A stretch of 64,000 nt of DNA from Saturnia japonica (GCA_033032175.1 CM065316.1:5922115-5986114), one strand, 5' to 3'. Shown: positions 1-12,253, counted from the stretch's first letter. Notes: a model not told the origin generated them from the letters alone. Numbers and translations are program-made.

Positions 1-650
1 TTGCACGTTATTGACGTTCGTGATCCACTTTTCATCGCCAGTTATCAATCTCTTCAAAAACGGCTAGATTTCATTACGTTTCAATAATGAATCGCAACTG
101 AGTACACAGTTCATTAGGTTCCTTTCAGTGAGCTCGTGTGGCGCCCAAATATCGAGCTTTTTGGTATAGCCAGCTGTCTTCAAATGAGTTAAAACTATTG
201 TGTGGTCAATTTCCAGTTCTTCAGCTACATCGTAACTACGGATATGCCGATCTTGCTCCACTTTTTGAAAAATGGTGTCCATTTTATTCGTTACAGGGCG
301 ACCAGAACGGGATGCATCTTTAACATCATAATTTCCGGACCGAAAAGGTTTGAACCAACTTTGTGCTACTCTTACTGACACTACATTAGGTCCATAAACA
401 TCACAAATATTTTTGCTGCTTATATTGCATTTTTGCCTCTTTGTAATAATATTTTAAAATTTATCGAATTTCTTCATTAGATTCAGTCATCTTTACAAAA
501 AGAAAAATTAATGAAAATAGCGGGACACTACTTTTTTTTTTCTTTTTAATGTTACCAATACCAGCCAGATGCAAATAGTACAGCCAAAGAAATTTTATAA
601 CAAGTTTATACCTACCTACGTTATGCGAAAAGACTTTTTCCCCGACCTAA
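1..650 (-). mobile_element. Mariner transposon remnant, left-truncated by window edge
   Basis: A mariner-family (DD34D) transposase is read on the minus strand from an ATG at 490. The stretch at 381-64 carries the helix-turn-helix region with the mariner-type segments VAQSWFKPFRSGNYDV and RSGRPV; the first-aspartate motif TGDEKW is seen near the window edge (about 20-45). The right end at 621-650 looks like the terminal repeat (TTAGGTCGGGG on the minus strand) followed by a TA target dinucleotide. The frame is broken by an early stop (codon 9 after the ATG) and by a frameshift near 415-430, so this copy is dead. It sits downstream of the BIG3-like exons, probably inside that gene's next intron. 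The second and third catalytic aspartates lie outside the window. Confidence 0.85.
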
Positions 651-898
651 TATACTGTTTATTTACTAATAATTACTATAAAATCACATATTTGTTAATT
701 TAGTCTTATGCTTGTCTGCTATATCATACACTTAAATTCTAATTTTATGTGTAATCGATTAAGATTATAAATCCTATCTTTGTTATTACATTGTTTACCT
801 CTGGTAATAATTTTCTAATTTCTTTTTCCCAAAAATCCTTTCTATTGCGTGTTTCTTGTTTATTTAAAAAAATTAGAAGAATTCATATTCCACTTTAC

Positions 899-3800
899 CT
901 GTATACGGCTTTCGCCTGTTTGCTGTTGAAACTCGGAGCAGAATTCAAAGCACCAGATCCCCTTCCAGAATCGTCAACAGAGTTACCGTCATGTTCTCTA
1001 AATAGAAAACATAAATGGACTGTCAGTATTAAGTAATATATTTATATAAAGAAAAGCGGGCATCGACATTTAATCATGTTTGGTTTCGACAAAACACGGA
1101 AGGGTGTACGCAGAAAAAGATTTTAAATCTAAACTAGTCAACGCTTCTCAATTTTCTTAACGTTGCTATTGTAAAAGTGTATTAGATACATTATTTTATG
1201 TTTTTAAACCAATAAAAAATCTAATTTTTTTACTAACCTTGATTTTATGTTTTTGTCTACTCTGGGAGTACCGAGAAAGGAGATCAACGAAGGGCAGAAC
1301 TTCTGCCAAAGAAATGTTGTGAAGTGTGAATTGCCACTAACTCGTTCCGAAAGACTGGACATTAGAGTTACTAGACAGTCCAAAAAGAACAAAGCTAGAG
1401 AATTTTGTTTTGGTGATCTGCAAACAAATAATAATAGCTGTAAAGTCTTCGTTTACAAATGTTGTGTTATTAAAGATAATCATATTCATATTGTATTCAG
1501 TATTGAAATACATAAATTTTAATGCATGTACTAAACAAATAAAGCACCATCTTCTTCGACATGTAAAGTAACTTTTGGGTTCTATATTTTTTAGTAAAGC
1601 AGAGTCATATTTTGTCTTATTGGGAGTGTTAAAATGTAAAAGTAATAAAACAAATAATTGTAATTCGTATTCTTGAAATAACTAAAAAGTTACTCACTGT
1701 TGCGTTTCAGAGAGTCTGCTGCATAAATATTGTATAACTGGTATAACTTCACTGTAACATCCCACTGCAACTATACGATTTCTGCCTAAAGGTGACCCTT
1801 CTGATAGCAGCTCTTGACATTCTTCATCTGCAGAATAATAAAAAATAATTTGACATACATTATTGTACATTGTTGGATATATGCCTCTTTTTCTAAGGTT
1901 TTTGAAAGTGTCGATCTTCGGGCTTGTGCATCCAATTGCTCCCAGGTACTTTACCCAGTTTGTCGCTTCATCTAGCAGGAGGCTTTCCACAACCCTGAAA
2001 TTAACTACCAAAACAGTTGTCCTCAAAAGTGTCAACTTACGGAAAGGGGAACCACGTTAGCTGGGAGAACATTCCATATCCGCACGGTACAGCAAAGGTA
2101 AGAATTTGTGAACTTCGCTGTTCATGTTCTTTATTTTGTTTTTAATTGTGTTGTTTTAAATACTTTGTCGTCTCTTTTATTTTAGTTAACGGCTTATATG
2201 CAAAATTTACTGATTAATTTCGTTAAGACTAACCAGAATTTTCAACTGGCCAATCTCCAATTGTGTAGTTCACACATATCGCAATTCTTATAAAAAGTGA
2301 AGTGATTTGGTATGATCTGAACTTACCTAATTGAGCGCAGTAGGCTCTTAACGCTTGTGCTGCTGCTGCTCTAGCCGCTGCAGAGACGTGAGGAGCCGCA
2401 GCGGCAGCTTCAGCGCAACGGCCACACGCCCACACGCACAGTCTTCCATTCAGCGTACGTCGCGGTGACAGAGCCAATGATAGGTACATGCGAAATATCT
2501 GCACCTAAATGCATCCGGGACAAAAATCAATGAATGCGGTCACGAATTTGAATGAACGAATTCTTTATTGTACTTTTTGTTTTATTGTACACAGACGAGC
2601 TTAATGATATAATAAAACACTTTAACCTAACCAGCGATATTGTCCAAGTAAACACAAAGGCATAAACCAAGAATAGTAATAACATATAATGATATAGTAT
2701 ACTAAATAAATAAAATAACTACATAAAAATCCATACATAGGTACATACTTAATATAATAATTGCAATATTAATAAAAAGTAAACTATAAGAAGAAAGACA
2801 GAAGAAATTTACATAAGAATAAAAAGTAGCCTGCGATATCATTAAGGAATAATGTAGCTTCCTATAAGTGAAATAATGATTAAAATCCGATGAGTAATCT
2901 TAACGATTACAGTACAACATACAGATTTTACTTCTTTATATTAGTTATATAGATATTTTATTTAAACTTTAACGAATGATCAAGGAACAATTTAAAATAT
3001 GTCATACCTGTGTATCTGGTAATTGGTACATGACCGATGCAGTTGCACATAATAACTGGGAGGGCATCCATAGTGAGTCGTCTTCTGGTTCTATGCCTCT
3101 GTGAAATCTGTCGTCGCGAAGTATTTTCTATAATATAAATTAAATATAAAATAAAGATATGTACATATATAAATCACGTCTTCGAGACCACGTCCTTCCA
3201 CTTGCTACGATCCTGGCATACCTCTTTCGCTTCTTCGAAATTCATTCATCTTTTCATGCATGCTCGTCGATTTAGAGTACTATTGACGTTACCTTTCTTC
3301 AGAACGTCTCCGATTTGATCGATAAATGTTTGTCTAGGCCTTCCTCTTCCAACGATTCCTTTCACACTCGCATCATAAATTTGTTTAGTCATTATTCTTT
3401 CATTCATCCTCTCAACATGCCCAAACCCCTTCCCTTCCCTTTCTCAATCCGTGTGACTATATCTTCTTTCACACCACAAAGCTCTCTTATCACACTATTT
3501 CTTATCCTGTCACTCAATTTCACTCCTAACATACCTCTTAGCGCTCTCATTTCTACTGAATTTATTTTACTTTCATGATTTTTCTGCCACACCCAGGTTT
3601 CACTTCCGTACATGAGTGTTAGAATCAACACTCCTCTATGTTTTAAATTTAATTGATATGTACTAGTCAAAGATATTAAATATTGATAATTAAGATAAGA
3701 TTACTCTGAACCGATGTGAATGCGAAAGAGACTAAGGGCGTCCATTAATAGCGTGAGCTTAAAATGGGGGAGGCGTCTGGCCAAATCTCATTTGAAATTC

Positions 3801-6014
3801 AATAAAAGTTTAAAAGCCAACCTTAGTGCATGTGTTTGCGGGAAATTTGCAATCAAAATGCGGGACGTGGCTAAACAAAGCTGAACTTAGATGCCAAAAT
3901 ATAGACTTTTATGTTACTTGATAATTATTTATACGTCGGCGGCGCGCGCGCACAGCCTCCCGGCGTCGGAGTTGGCAAATGCCTGAAAACTCAAAACAGA
4001 ATAATTCATATAAAGAGACTGAATAGAAAGTTAAAGCTGACCGTTGCCGAGTGGCTGCGAGCCCCTCCACAGTCGCATGAAGTGGGCATAACGCTTTTTC
4101 CTTACGTGACGATTTCAACAAGTCAACTTCTGCCGCAAGCAGCGTTAAGGAATTACGTTTCAAAATAATTTACAATGGTAACAATAACTTACATTAAGAC
4201 ATGATGTGTATCAGTCAGTGCCGGCCCTATCCCTTTGTCAAGGTAGAGCGAGATTGTCTTTCGGCTCCCATTGTATCAGATAACGCTTTCACATTAAATT
4301 TATTTCATTTTTTGTTAACAAAATAATAATTTAAAAAAATCATTGAATATAAATTAAAATATATTTCTTTGCTTGTAATTGTCTTTCAGATTTTGACGCA
4401 ACCTGCCATCTGGCACCTAAAGCAACTGCTCATTTCGCTTTTTCCCCAGAGCCGGCACGTTTGTATATAATGCTTTGTAATTACATGAAAGCCCTGGAGA
4501 GCGTAGTTGACGAGCTTTGTTCGTTTCGTCTCGAGCGCAACCTGCAGCGGCAGGAGGCAGGCGCGCCGCAGCTCGTACGAGGGACGGCGGCCGCTGCTCT
4601 CTTCTACGCACAATATTTCTGCCAATAAATAAATTTATAAATCAACTGGTTCAGTTTTTTTTACACTTTATTAATTTAGCGTTTGACCAAAATCTCATTT
4701 GCACATTTGGCATAAGATAGCAAAACGCTTAGTCTAGAAGGACTCCAATGCTATGATAGCCACGTTTGCCGCTTTTGTTGTATAAAAAATGCCTACCAAC
4801 ATGCTATAATTTCATCAATATATTTTCCTTCAGCGAAAGATCAAGCTCATTAAGATTCTAAACAACGTCGATCCATACGGTGCTGCTGTGTCAGCACCGG
4901 GCCATCATCGCTTCAATTTCTATTTTCTACATAGATACTACAAGAGATTTTCTCTGTTTTTTTAATAGTGCATAAATAATAATAATTTATAAATAACAAT
5001 AGATATAGATAGCCTATATAATAATAGCGCATAAATTTTAAGTAAAAGATAAAAGAAACGATGCCGAAGAAATTACTGCGTAATTAACGCAGGTGTACCT
5101 AATAGTAATAAGATATGAAATAATAATATTTTTTTACTTCATTCATAATCATTAGGAGTAGAGGAAGACCGATGAAGGTATATTCATTCGAATTGTGTGA
5201 ATTATATTTTTTATCACTTTTATTTCACCTACGATAATTTAATTCCATATGTTCAACAAAGACAATGTTTTTTTCTTGTTAAAATTTGTTTGCTATGATT
5301 TTTTATTATAAATAAATAAATAATAAAGCTTTATTATATTCCATACCTAATAGACAAATTTACAAATAATAAAAAAAAGAATGAAAAAAAAAATGAATTC
5401 ATATAGTCAAATTATAGGAAGACCATTGGACACCAATAAAAGGTCATTGTTTTTGTTGCATCTATGGCATTGAAGTGAGCACATACTTTGTCATATGTAG
5501 CAGTTATTTTGCATTCAATAAAGAAGATGACAAATCATTTTTGTTTTCTTATGAAAATTATCAGTGATGCATAATATTTCCATGCCTAGTAGGTACGCTA
5601 AACTCTAAGCAAGAACAACTGTAACGCGGGTGAAAAGGCCAGACACAGCTGGTCTAATAAATTATCTGTGTTTAAATGAACTGATAAATGTAACAAAATT
5701 ATAACAATTAATACGACTAAAAGATGCATTAGAAAAATATGGCGGATTATTCCTTACGAGGAAAAGATTTGTGTTAAAAGTATATGTAAGTTATTATTTA
5801 GAAAAGAAAAAACTACTTATAATAAATGCCACCATTTTATTACGTATATTATATCCCTAAAACGAAACACATTAAAAACGAATTATCTACAATGATAAAT
5901 ATATTGATTGATATGCAATTTGTATATACCCAGCGCATCTTGACATGATTTCCTCAAGGCCGTTAACTTAGGTCCACTTGCTTCTTTGAATATATCTTGT
6001 AGCAACTCTTCCAT
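899..6014 (-). CDS. ARFGEF3/BIG3-like protein, N-terminal exons (partial gene)
   Basis: Seven exons on the minus strand join in phase: 6014-5930, 4618-4485, 3127-3008, 2498-2327, 1827-1698, 1417-1238 and 997-899, about 307 codons. The start [17 protein letters not shown] resembles the start of vertebrate ARFGEF3 (brefeldin A-inhibited guanine nucleotide-exchange protein 3). Further matches are [18 protein letters not shown] in exon 2, KILRDDRF in exon 3, [16 protein letters not shown] in exon 6 and GRGSG in exon 7. This is the N-terminal region before the degenerate Sec7-related domain; the family is about 2,000 residues, so most of the protein lies beyond the left edge. Vertebrate BIG3 is reported as a large ARF-GEF-related regulator of granule/secretory traffic; a role in insects is inference. 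Exon 4 has an alanine-rich run. Introns carry an RTE-like LINE tail and other repeats. The ATG at 6014 is chosen because the match to the family begins there. Plus-strand frames over exons 6 and 7 are shadows. Confidence 0.85.
1855..2100 (-). repeat. Possible non-LTR retrotransposon tail in BIG3-like intron 4
   Basis: On the minus strand the intron between exons 4 and 5 encodes [13 protein letters not shown], a motif often seen near the C-terminus of non-LTR retrotransposon reverse transcriptases. The frame is then shifted and no longer element is visible. An open frame starting at 2035 runs through the rest of the intron into exon 5 in the coding phase. Confidence 0.4.
3173..3672 (-). mobile_element. 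RTE-like LINE fragment (reverse transcriptase C-terminus)
   Basis: Minus-strand translation gives [20 protein letters not shown], then [20 protein letters not shown], and, with small frame breaks, [17 protein letters not shown] and DRSKWKDVV. These are the usual C-terminal segments of RTE-type reverse transcriptases common in Lepidoptera. The copy is truncated at its 5' end and frameshifted. It lies in intron 2 of the BIG3-like gene, on the same strand, just upstream of exon 3. Confidence 0.8.
4765..4915 (+). repeat. SINE-like repeat family B, degenerate fragment
   Basis: The text with 'atgctataatttcatca' followed by a 'ttttccttcagcgaaag' block matches the 3' part of better copies at 15520, 36400 and 46790. 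It sits in intron 1 of the BIG3-like gene. Confidence 0.5.
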
Positions 6015-6933
6015 ATCACACGTTGAGCACCAACATGAGAGGCAATCGAACAGTCGATGACGTGGGCAGAGAAGAAACAATATTAATTTTAACTTAATAC
6101 AATAGATGTTAATAATACGCGCCGAGACACCCTGAAAAGTGAGCTAATAGCAGGAAACGATGTTTGAGTGGGAGGTAACTGTAGCTTATCACAACGTCGT
6201 CACTACAATGGAGCATGCTCAGTTAGAAAATCAATATGCGCAAAGAACCAAACTGTTGGATGTTTTTTATACGCAACAGGTTTGCGTTACGTTGCTTTGT
6301 AACTATAATAAAATTTGTAAAATACTAACAAATGTGCAAACGTATGTAATCGCAGAAAATAAAGTTCGGAGCATATAAAATACGTTACAGTTTCTAAGAT
6401 TTCATGTAATTAATTTAATATTTTACTTTTTCTATAGTCCTTTAAATAAAAATTGTGAGAAATAAAATGTTTTCATTTTTATAAGTAAAAAGATAAAATT
6501 AATGTATTAATCCATATTTATTTGTCATTAATTTGATTAAATATAAATTGAAACTACGCGGGCTCTTCTTTATGAGAGTAAAATGACGTATAAATGATTT
6601 AATCTATGGTTTTTGGGTGAAACAACTCCGATGAGTGAGAATAGAGAGTAAAGGTAACTTAGGACACTTACGATGGACGAAAATTAAGGTGAAAGGGAAT
6701 TATTCACACAGAATAGGTTTAATTTTATTGAAAATCAAGGTAATATTAAAACTTAGAATAAAAGATGTATTAAAAAAGGAAACAATAGTTAAATATTTTG
6801 CTAGAACTAAAAAATATATTATTAACAATATTGACATTCATTGCTTCATTTTAGTTTATTTGCAACATTGGAAAGTGAAACTGACACTGTCGTCTGTCAG
6901 TGAGTTCAGTAACAGGATCAGTCAAAATAAAAA
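6015..6933. promoter_or_regulatory. Head-to-head gap between BIG3-like gene and NDUFB5
   Basis: This 0.9 kb gap separates two divergent start codons, so it should hold both promoters and 5' UTRs. No TATA box or obvious repeat is recognised. The segment next to 6014 probably contains the BIG3-like 5' UTR. The open frames here (6160-6378, 6635-6955) show no family resemblance. Confidence 0.4.
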
Positions 6934-9209
6934 ATGGTTACTTGGAGCTCTTTAGGCCGATCTTTTGGTATTAGTTTTATAAAAGGTACTTTGCGAACAC
7001 CAAACTTGGCTCAAAATGTGACGTTTTCTACGTGCAAGGCTTTAAAAGCAGGCCATGCGGAAAAAACAATGGCTATGCAACCTTCCAGGTAATAGGCCCT
7101 GCATTGATTACCTAACCAGTTTTACACTTTATTGTTTATTATAACCATAGTTTTGCTCTATATTATTATAGAATAGACTATTAATATATTATGAAATACA
7201 TATTTCATATTGAACATATTTCATTAGTATTAAATTTTATTCTTAACCTAAGTGGATTGTTTTTACAGATGGCAATGGCATAAATTTAAAGATATGTTGC
7301 ATTTCTACACCATGCTTGGCTTAATTCCCGTCGGTGCTATCATTTTCTATACAAATGTATTTATTGGACCAGCTCAGCTGACAGCAATACCTGAAGGATA
7401 CACACCTAAGCATTGGGAGTACCATAGTCACCCAATCACAAGATTTATTGCTCGCTATGTACACAATAATCCGCAACAGGTCTGTATATTTCTTCAACTG
7501 ATGTATTTTCAATTTTAGCGATTACTGCTATTTAAAATGAATTTGCATCAAAGGTATCTTTCTTTTTATTTCTATTGTGTTGTTTATTTTGAGAACAACA
7601 GTTGTGGTTGTTTGACTGAGAGGTTTTGAAAGCAAATTGGGATGTTATCAATTACACCAGTGTAGTGGGTTGTATTACATGTAAAACGTATTTGGGATAA
7701 TATGTTCTTTAAATAATTTTTATTTGTTTATACAATAGTAACCCAACAACAGTTCATGTACAAATAATGAATATGCATAGTATTACATTTAAGTATATAT
7801 TATGTATTTATTTCTATTTTATTTACTCATTATAATATTATATTTATGTATTTACATTTTATTACTTGTCTAGTTTGCTCATTTTTAATTTATCATTATT
7901 TAATTTTTATTTAGTTGGTTAGCTGGAAGAAAATGCTTTATAGTATTAATCTTGCTAGTGTACAAACTAAAAGTGCAATAAAGTATTTATTCATTCAAAG
8001 TTTATTTAATGTGGTGATTTATTCAGCAACTTCTTGCTAAATCATCATTGCATTATAATTGCACAATGAGCTCTGTTCTTAAGTAAAATAATATTGCTGT
8101 TTGAGAGAGCTACTTTTACCACCTATATCAATTACCACTATCTACATTTCAATTAGTTAACTTCACTAAAGATGAAATTAATTCAAAATATTTTAAGTAT
8201 TATATTATATAAAATGATTTATTGCTGAAATAAGATATAAAATACATTTTGAACACTATTATTATACCGGTGAAGTTGTAAAAGCCGCAGCGTGTTTTTG
8301 GATAGGGCCCCTAAGGCTAAAAGTGTAGTCAGTTCAAAAAAAAAAAAAACACTATTATTATTAGTTATACACTAACAGCCTTAGCCCAATGCAGTATTCT
8401 ATGTTGTATTGTCGAGGAAACTGTTTAACTAGCCAAGTGTTTATCTAGTTGATTTTTCAAAGAGCACATAGAGGGGCACTTATAATATAAGTCTACATAC
8501 ACAGTTGGACAATGGGACAGACTCAGTTGATGCCATGTGGTGTGGTATTACCACACAGTGTTGGTTTTCAGTCTTCTCCATGCCTGTATTAATATCTGGT
8601 TGTGCCAGTGGTTCCACTTGCGTGGAGTACAAAATGCCATCATTCAAGCAAACAAGCGAATCTTGCTGACCCACTCCAACTTATGGTGATCATCCAGTGT
8701 TTTTTTTAAAGAAAAAAATGCTTATTGTAGGTGATTCTTAGAAGATAGACATATGCTATTGCTGAGTTTTTAGCAGTGTAGTAGTCTAGTTCTCATAAAG
8801 TAAATTTAGCTTACCATCCAAATCTGTTTTTGAATAATATGCTTTTGGTACCTTGTGCATTCCCTTTATAGGCATAGGCATGAACAAATATGATTTACTA
8901 TATTGCACAATTAAAATTGGATATTAAAGTTATTAGTGTGATTAGCGAAATCATTTCAGTTATGATAACAAATATTTAAACTACAGTTTAATTTTGTTAT
9001 AGGAATATGAAAAATTCCTGCATTTTATTGATGAAGAGAAACAAAAAATTAAACTCCGTGAGCTGGAGAAGGCAGTCATTAGAAAAATGGCAGAACGTCA
9101 AGATTACCAGGCTTATTACTACAAACCCATGGTTAACAAATATCTTCGTATCAATAAGAAGACAGGCGAAGAACTTTATGACCGTGTAGGTGATGACTAC
9201 AAGGAATAA
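6934..9209 (+). CDS. NDUFB5: NADH dehydrogenase 1 beta subcomplex subunit 5 (complex I SGDH subunit)
   Basis: Three exons, 6934-7088, 7269-7479 and 9003-9209, join in phase to a 190-residue protein, close to the family length (189 in human). Residues 1-50 look like a mitochondrial targeting region rich in Ser, Thr, Lys and Arg. Exon 2 begins RWQWHKFKDML and has one membrane segment (about residues 62-84, GLIPVGAIIFYTNVFIG), then the family signature IPEGYTPKHWEY and HPITRFIAR. Exon 3 carries a charged helical stretch (EEKQKIKLRELEKAV) and ends in DDYKE. This is an accessory subunit of the inner-membrane arm of respiratory complex I. The start is the ATG before MVTWSSLGRSFG, the first in frame after an in-frame stop region. 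A polyadenylation signal follows 76 bases after the stop. The gene looks intact. Confidence 0.96.
8262..8352 (+). repeat. Repeat family D with poly-A tail, in NDUFB5 intron 2
   Basis: The block 'gtaaaagccgcagcgtg...aaggctaa' ends in a run of 14 A. Close relatives occur at 25540-25640 and 27050-27165. The poly-A end suggests a SINE or LINE 3' end. The rest of the 1.5 kb intron shows nothing else recognised. Confidence 0.55.
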
Positions 9210-9284
9210 GATTTGAAATTAGTTAACCAAAGTCAGAATGTATTTAGAAAATCAAGTGAATTGTTACATAATCCATTATAGATA

Positions 9285-9290
9285 AATAAA
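9285..9290 (+). terminator. Polyadenylation signal of NDUFB5
   Basis: AATAAA lies 76 bases after the stop codon and is followed by a TTTTGTTG run. Confidence 0.75.
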
Positions 9291-10437
9291 CCGTTTTGTT
9301 GCAGACATTTGTTTTAATGTTATAGGTAAATGGCAACGTTTCAGATGATTGCAAGATTGCTATAATTTTCTAAATTGTGATTGTTACATATGTATATATA
9401 TATGTACATAATATGTATTTTCTTGGTTGCATCAATATCTATAACTACATCAATGCTAATTATAATGACAATAATGCTGTTTATATTAAATTCAAGCAAA
9501 ATTAAATGACCATTTAACAAACCAAAAGAGGGTGTTTCAGTTTTCATGGCGGGGGAGGTTGGAGTTTTTTCATTTTATTAGACTTCAAAGTTGGTTTTTA
9601 AACATCAATTAAGCCAAACTTAGCAAGAATCTACAAATTACTACAACAAAATATTTGGTAAGTGTATGCCTTATCCTTTTGTAACTGTTTATTTTAGCAA
9701 CTACCCTACGTTATAAATCAGCATTAGGCACTGTAAAACTGACAGGTAGTTAGAAAATATTGAAGACGGATTGCTGGGCGGTAGGACACTACAATAGGCT
9801 ATATGCATGATTTTTTTAAATATTTTTAATCATCCCCTTATATTTCATAATCGTAAAAAAATATTTCACAAAAAAAAAGCATCTATTTTAGTTTAAAAAA
9901 AATAATATATTAGTCGTATTTGGGCACTTTAAACTCCCAACAACACCTTTATATAGTTGTGAAGATCATTTCGACGTCAGTATTTAAACCAATGCATGCC
10001 ATTATGTTATAATACCGACAAAAACCACCCAAGAACTATGAACTACTCACTTGTTATTATAAACTTTGTCGTCACAATTATGGTTGAACAATGGCGTTGC
10101 GTTACACTATTTTCAAAATTTTCGCATAAATTTTGAACTTTTATAATAATAGATTTCTCAATAAATATTGAATTAAATTGAAAATTATTGATATTCGGAT
10201 GATCCAGTAGCGATAAAGATATTAATAAAAGTATCTTACCATTTTTTGAATTTTAAGCATATTCCCTATTGTGTCCGACTGGATCACAACCACTATACAC
10301 CAAGTGTAACATCTCCCATAGTGGCACGCTTAGGCCTATCGCGTTACTGGATAAACCGGTGTATATTCACTAAACAATCGCGGTGGTAGGGATCTGTAAC
10401 CGACTGGTTCGTGACCACCATTCACAATTTCTTTGTG

Positions 10438-10674
10438 ATTTCTCTCTACTTTGGGCAGCTTTACTGGTGGTATACCTCCACCCTACAGAAGATCGCAGTC
10501 AAATAACCTTGTGTTGTATAGATGAGTAGGGTTTCCAGGGCTCCTTAAGGAAGGGTGGTTCAAGGCAGGCAACACGCTAGTGATACCTATGGTATTACAA
10601 GCGTCCATAGGCTAAGGTAGCCGCTTACAATCAGGCGGGCCGTATGCTTGTTTGCCACCTTTGTAGTATAAAAG
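10438..10674 (+). repeat. Interspersed repeat family A, copy 1
   Basis: The block runs from 'ctctactttgggcag' to 'gccacctttgtagtataaaa' and holds 'ggcgggccgtatgcttgtt'. Four other copies are in the window: 33807-33966, 38716-38945 and 40905-41096 on the minus strand, and 39389-39627 on the plus strand. All have one end at a 'tttgtagtataaaa' or its complement, which suggests a defined terminus. Confidence 0.7.
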
Positions 10675-10679
10675 AAACA

Positions 10680-10860
10680 TGCTGATAAATCCATTATAGT
10701 GACTCTCTTTTGATTTGTGGCAATTCGAGATCAGCCAACGTATAACCAGCTGCCGAGAGCATTGCAGGTCGGCAAACCAACGGCGACTGTCGATGGATTG
10801 CAGATTTCTTGCTGGTCGCCGTTGTTTGAAGATTGTAATGTTTTTACTACCAACCACAGC
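10680..10860 (-). repeat. Interspersed repeat family H, copy 1
   Basis: The segment with 'gatcagccaacgtataacc' and 'ggtcgccgttgttt' recurs at 29755-29955, 32775-32885, 39130-39215 and 41935-42010. It often lies next to family A, so A and H may be parts of one longer element. Orientation is uncertain. Confidence 0.45.
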
Positions 10861-11373
10861 TCCGTAATTTAAAAGAAAGTGAGCGATATAATTTGAGTAC
10901 TTAAATTATTAGGTAAAATAAAATTTATATGCTTATGGTAACATTGTTATTTATTTTTACAGGAAATATCTAACGATTGACAATAATAAATTCCGTCTTT
11001 TGGAACCCTTACAAAATTAATGTCAACACTTATCTAGCGTTATTCTATCGCGATCTGGATATGCTTTTAATATTTGCTATTGATTACATACGTTTAGAAT
11101 TACTATGTTTCATGTATAGTTTTATACATTATATTTCTGTATCTATGTAATGGAGAAAAATTACACTAATTAAAAGACTTAATAATTAGTGAAATGCCTG
11201 TCTTTAATTTATTTGGATAGGTCTTCGATCAATTATCTTAAATTATTTAGTTGTTGTAATTACCACCTACATAAATCTTTGGAATGTAGCTATACCTTAT
11301 AATTATAGGTATGTGAAATAATTCGTAACACGGTAAATTATAATTTAAGTCCCCTAGTACAAATGACCTACTA

Positions 11374-11742
11374 TTGAGACCGTTCCAAGAATACTATCAG
11401 ACCTGTGGAAGTTGTTCATATCCCTTCATGGTCAAGAAAAGAGCTAATGATCTGCAAACGGCTGAACAGATTTTTTTTAAAACGTGGCTACCATTCAATC
11501 ATAACAAAGCTAAATTAAAATTTGTTCATCCGTTTGAGAGAGCTACGACGCAACAAACAGATACACATATTAAACTTATAATTTTTTTACTCTCTACGCA
11601 AAAAGGTTTGTTTCTGTCGGAAGTAAAAAAATATAATTATGTCTTGCTTAATAATAATTTCCATATTACGAATACTCCACAAATGAGAATTGACAATATT
11701 ATTGTTTCAGTTGTAGACCCAGATTATTTTAAAGTAAACTAA
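11374..11742 (+). CDS. Unassigned 122-codon open frame
   Basis: An open frame of 122 codons ends at a TAA with an AATAAA signal 15 bases later (11757-11762). The predicted peptide has no signal peptide, transmembrane segment or motif I recognise; it holds a CGSC pair near the N-terminus, two hydrophobic strands (LIIFLLS and NIIVSVVD) and ends DYFKVN. It does not overlap any repeat family seen elsewhere in the window. It could be a small gene, a terminal exon, or a relic of a mobile or viral element; I cannot tell which from the sequence. The start codon is only the first ATG in frame. Confidence 0.2.
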   Translation: MRPFQEYYQTCGSCSYPFMVKKRANDLQTAEQIFFKTWLPFNHNKAKLKFVHPFERATTQQTDTHIKLIIFLLSTQKGLFLSEVKKYNYVLLNNNFHITNTPQMRIDNIIVSVVDPDYFKVN

Positions 11743-12157
11743 GTACAAGTAAGTTCAATAAATATTGTTATAGAAGATATATTTGGCGTTACCGGAATCC
11801 ACGAAGCCCTTAACTAGACTGTTACACAAGTAAAATTACAAAACGATATGATTTCCCATTCTTCAGTCTTCGCAGTTTGTAGAGTTCCAACTATAATCCA
11901 ACAACTATTTACTAATTAAGATTGCTTTTCATAATAACATTTTAATTAATTTATTATATTTACAAAATTCCTAATTTCAATAACATTTTCGTCATGATGT
12001 CGCAACTAAGCTACATAATTTCTACAAAATTGTAAAAATTTGTATCAAAGCGTAAAGAATAAGATTATTTTAAATTCGAATTAAAAAACATAACGTTAAC
12101 ATAAGGTAGTACTTTATACATAGGTATAAGCTACACTACATTCATTATACTTAAAAT

Positions 12158-12163
12158 TTTATT
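12158..12163 (-). terminator. Polyadenylation signal of RING gene
   Basis: AATAAA on the minus strand about 90 bases after the stop at 12254. Another AATAAA overlaps the stop codon region itself at about 12250, so the exact site is uncertain. Confidence 0.55.
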
Positions 12164-12253
12164 CTTCAATAATAACAATTTTCCGATCTAATATTAATAA
12201 GACGGCTACAAGTTTCTACAATGTAAAATATTATTATTGATGATAATTTTTAT

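Larger units (their letters stand above)
9291..12157. other. Intergenic region between NDUFB5 and the RING gene 3' end
   Basis: From 9291 to about 10300 the DNA is AT-rich with short microsatellite-like TA/GT tracts near 9390 and no gene seen. Repeats A and H occupy about 10438-10860. An unassigned open frame lies at 11374-11742. The rest shows nothing recognised. Confidence 0.5.

Noticed and set aside
791..1036. 81-codon plus-strand open frame
   Set aside because: Antisense to BIG3-like exon 7 (997-899).
1247..1522. 91-codon plus-strand open frame
   Set aside because: Antisense to BIG3-like exon 6 (1417-1238), whose minus-strand translation matches the family with correct phase.
4517..4720. 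Plus-strand frame of 67 codons
   Set aside because: Antisense to BIG3-like exon 2.
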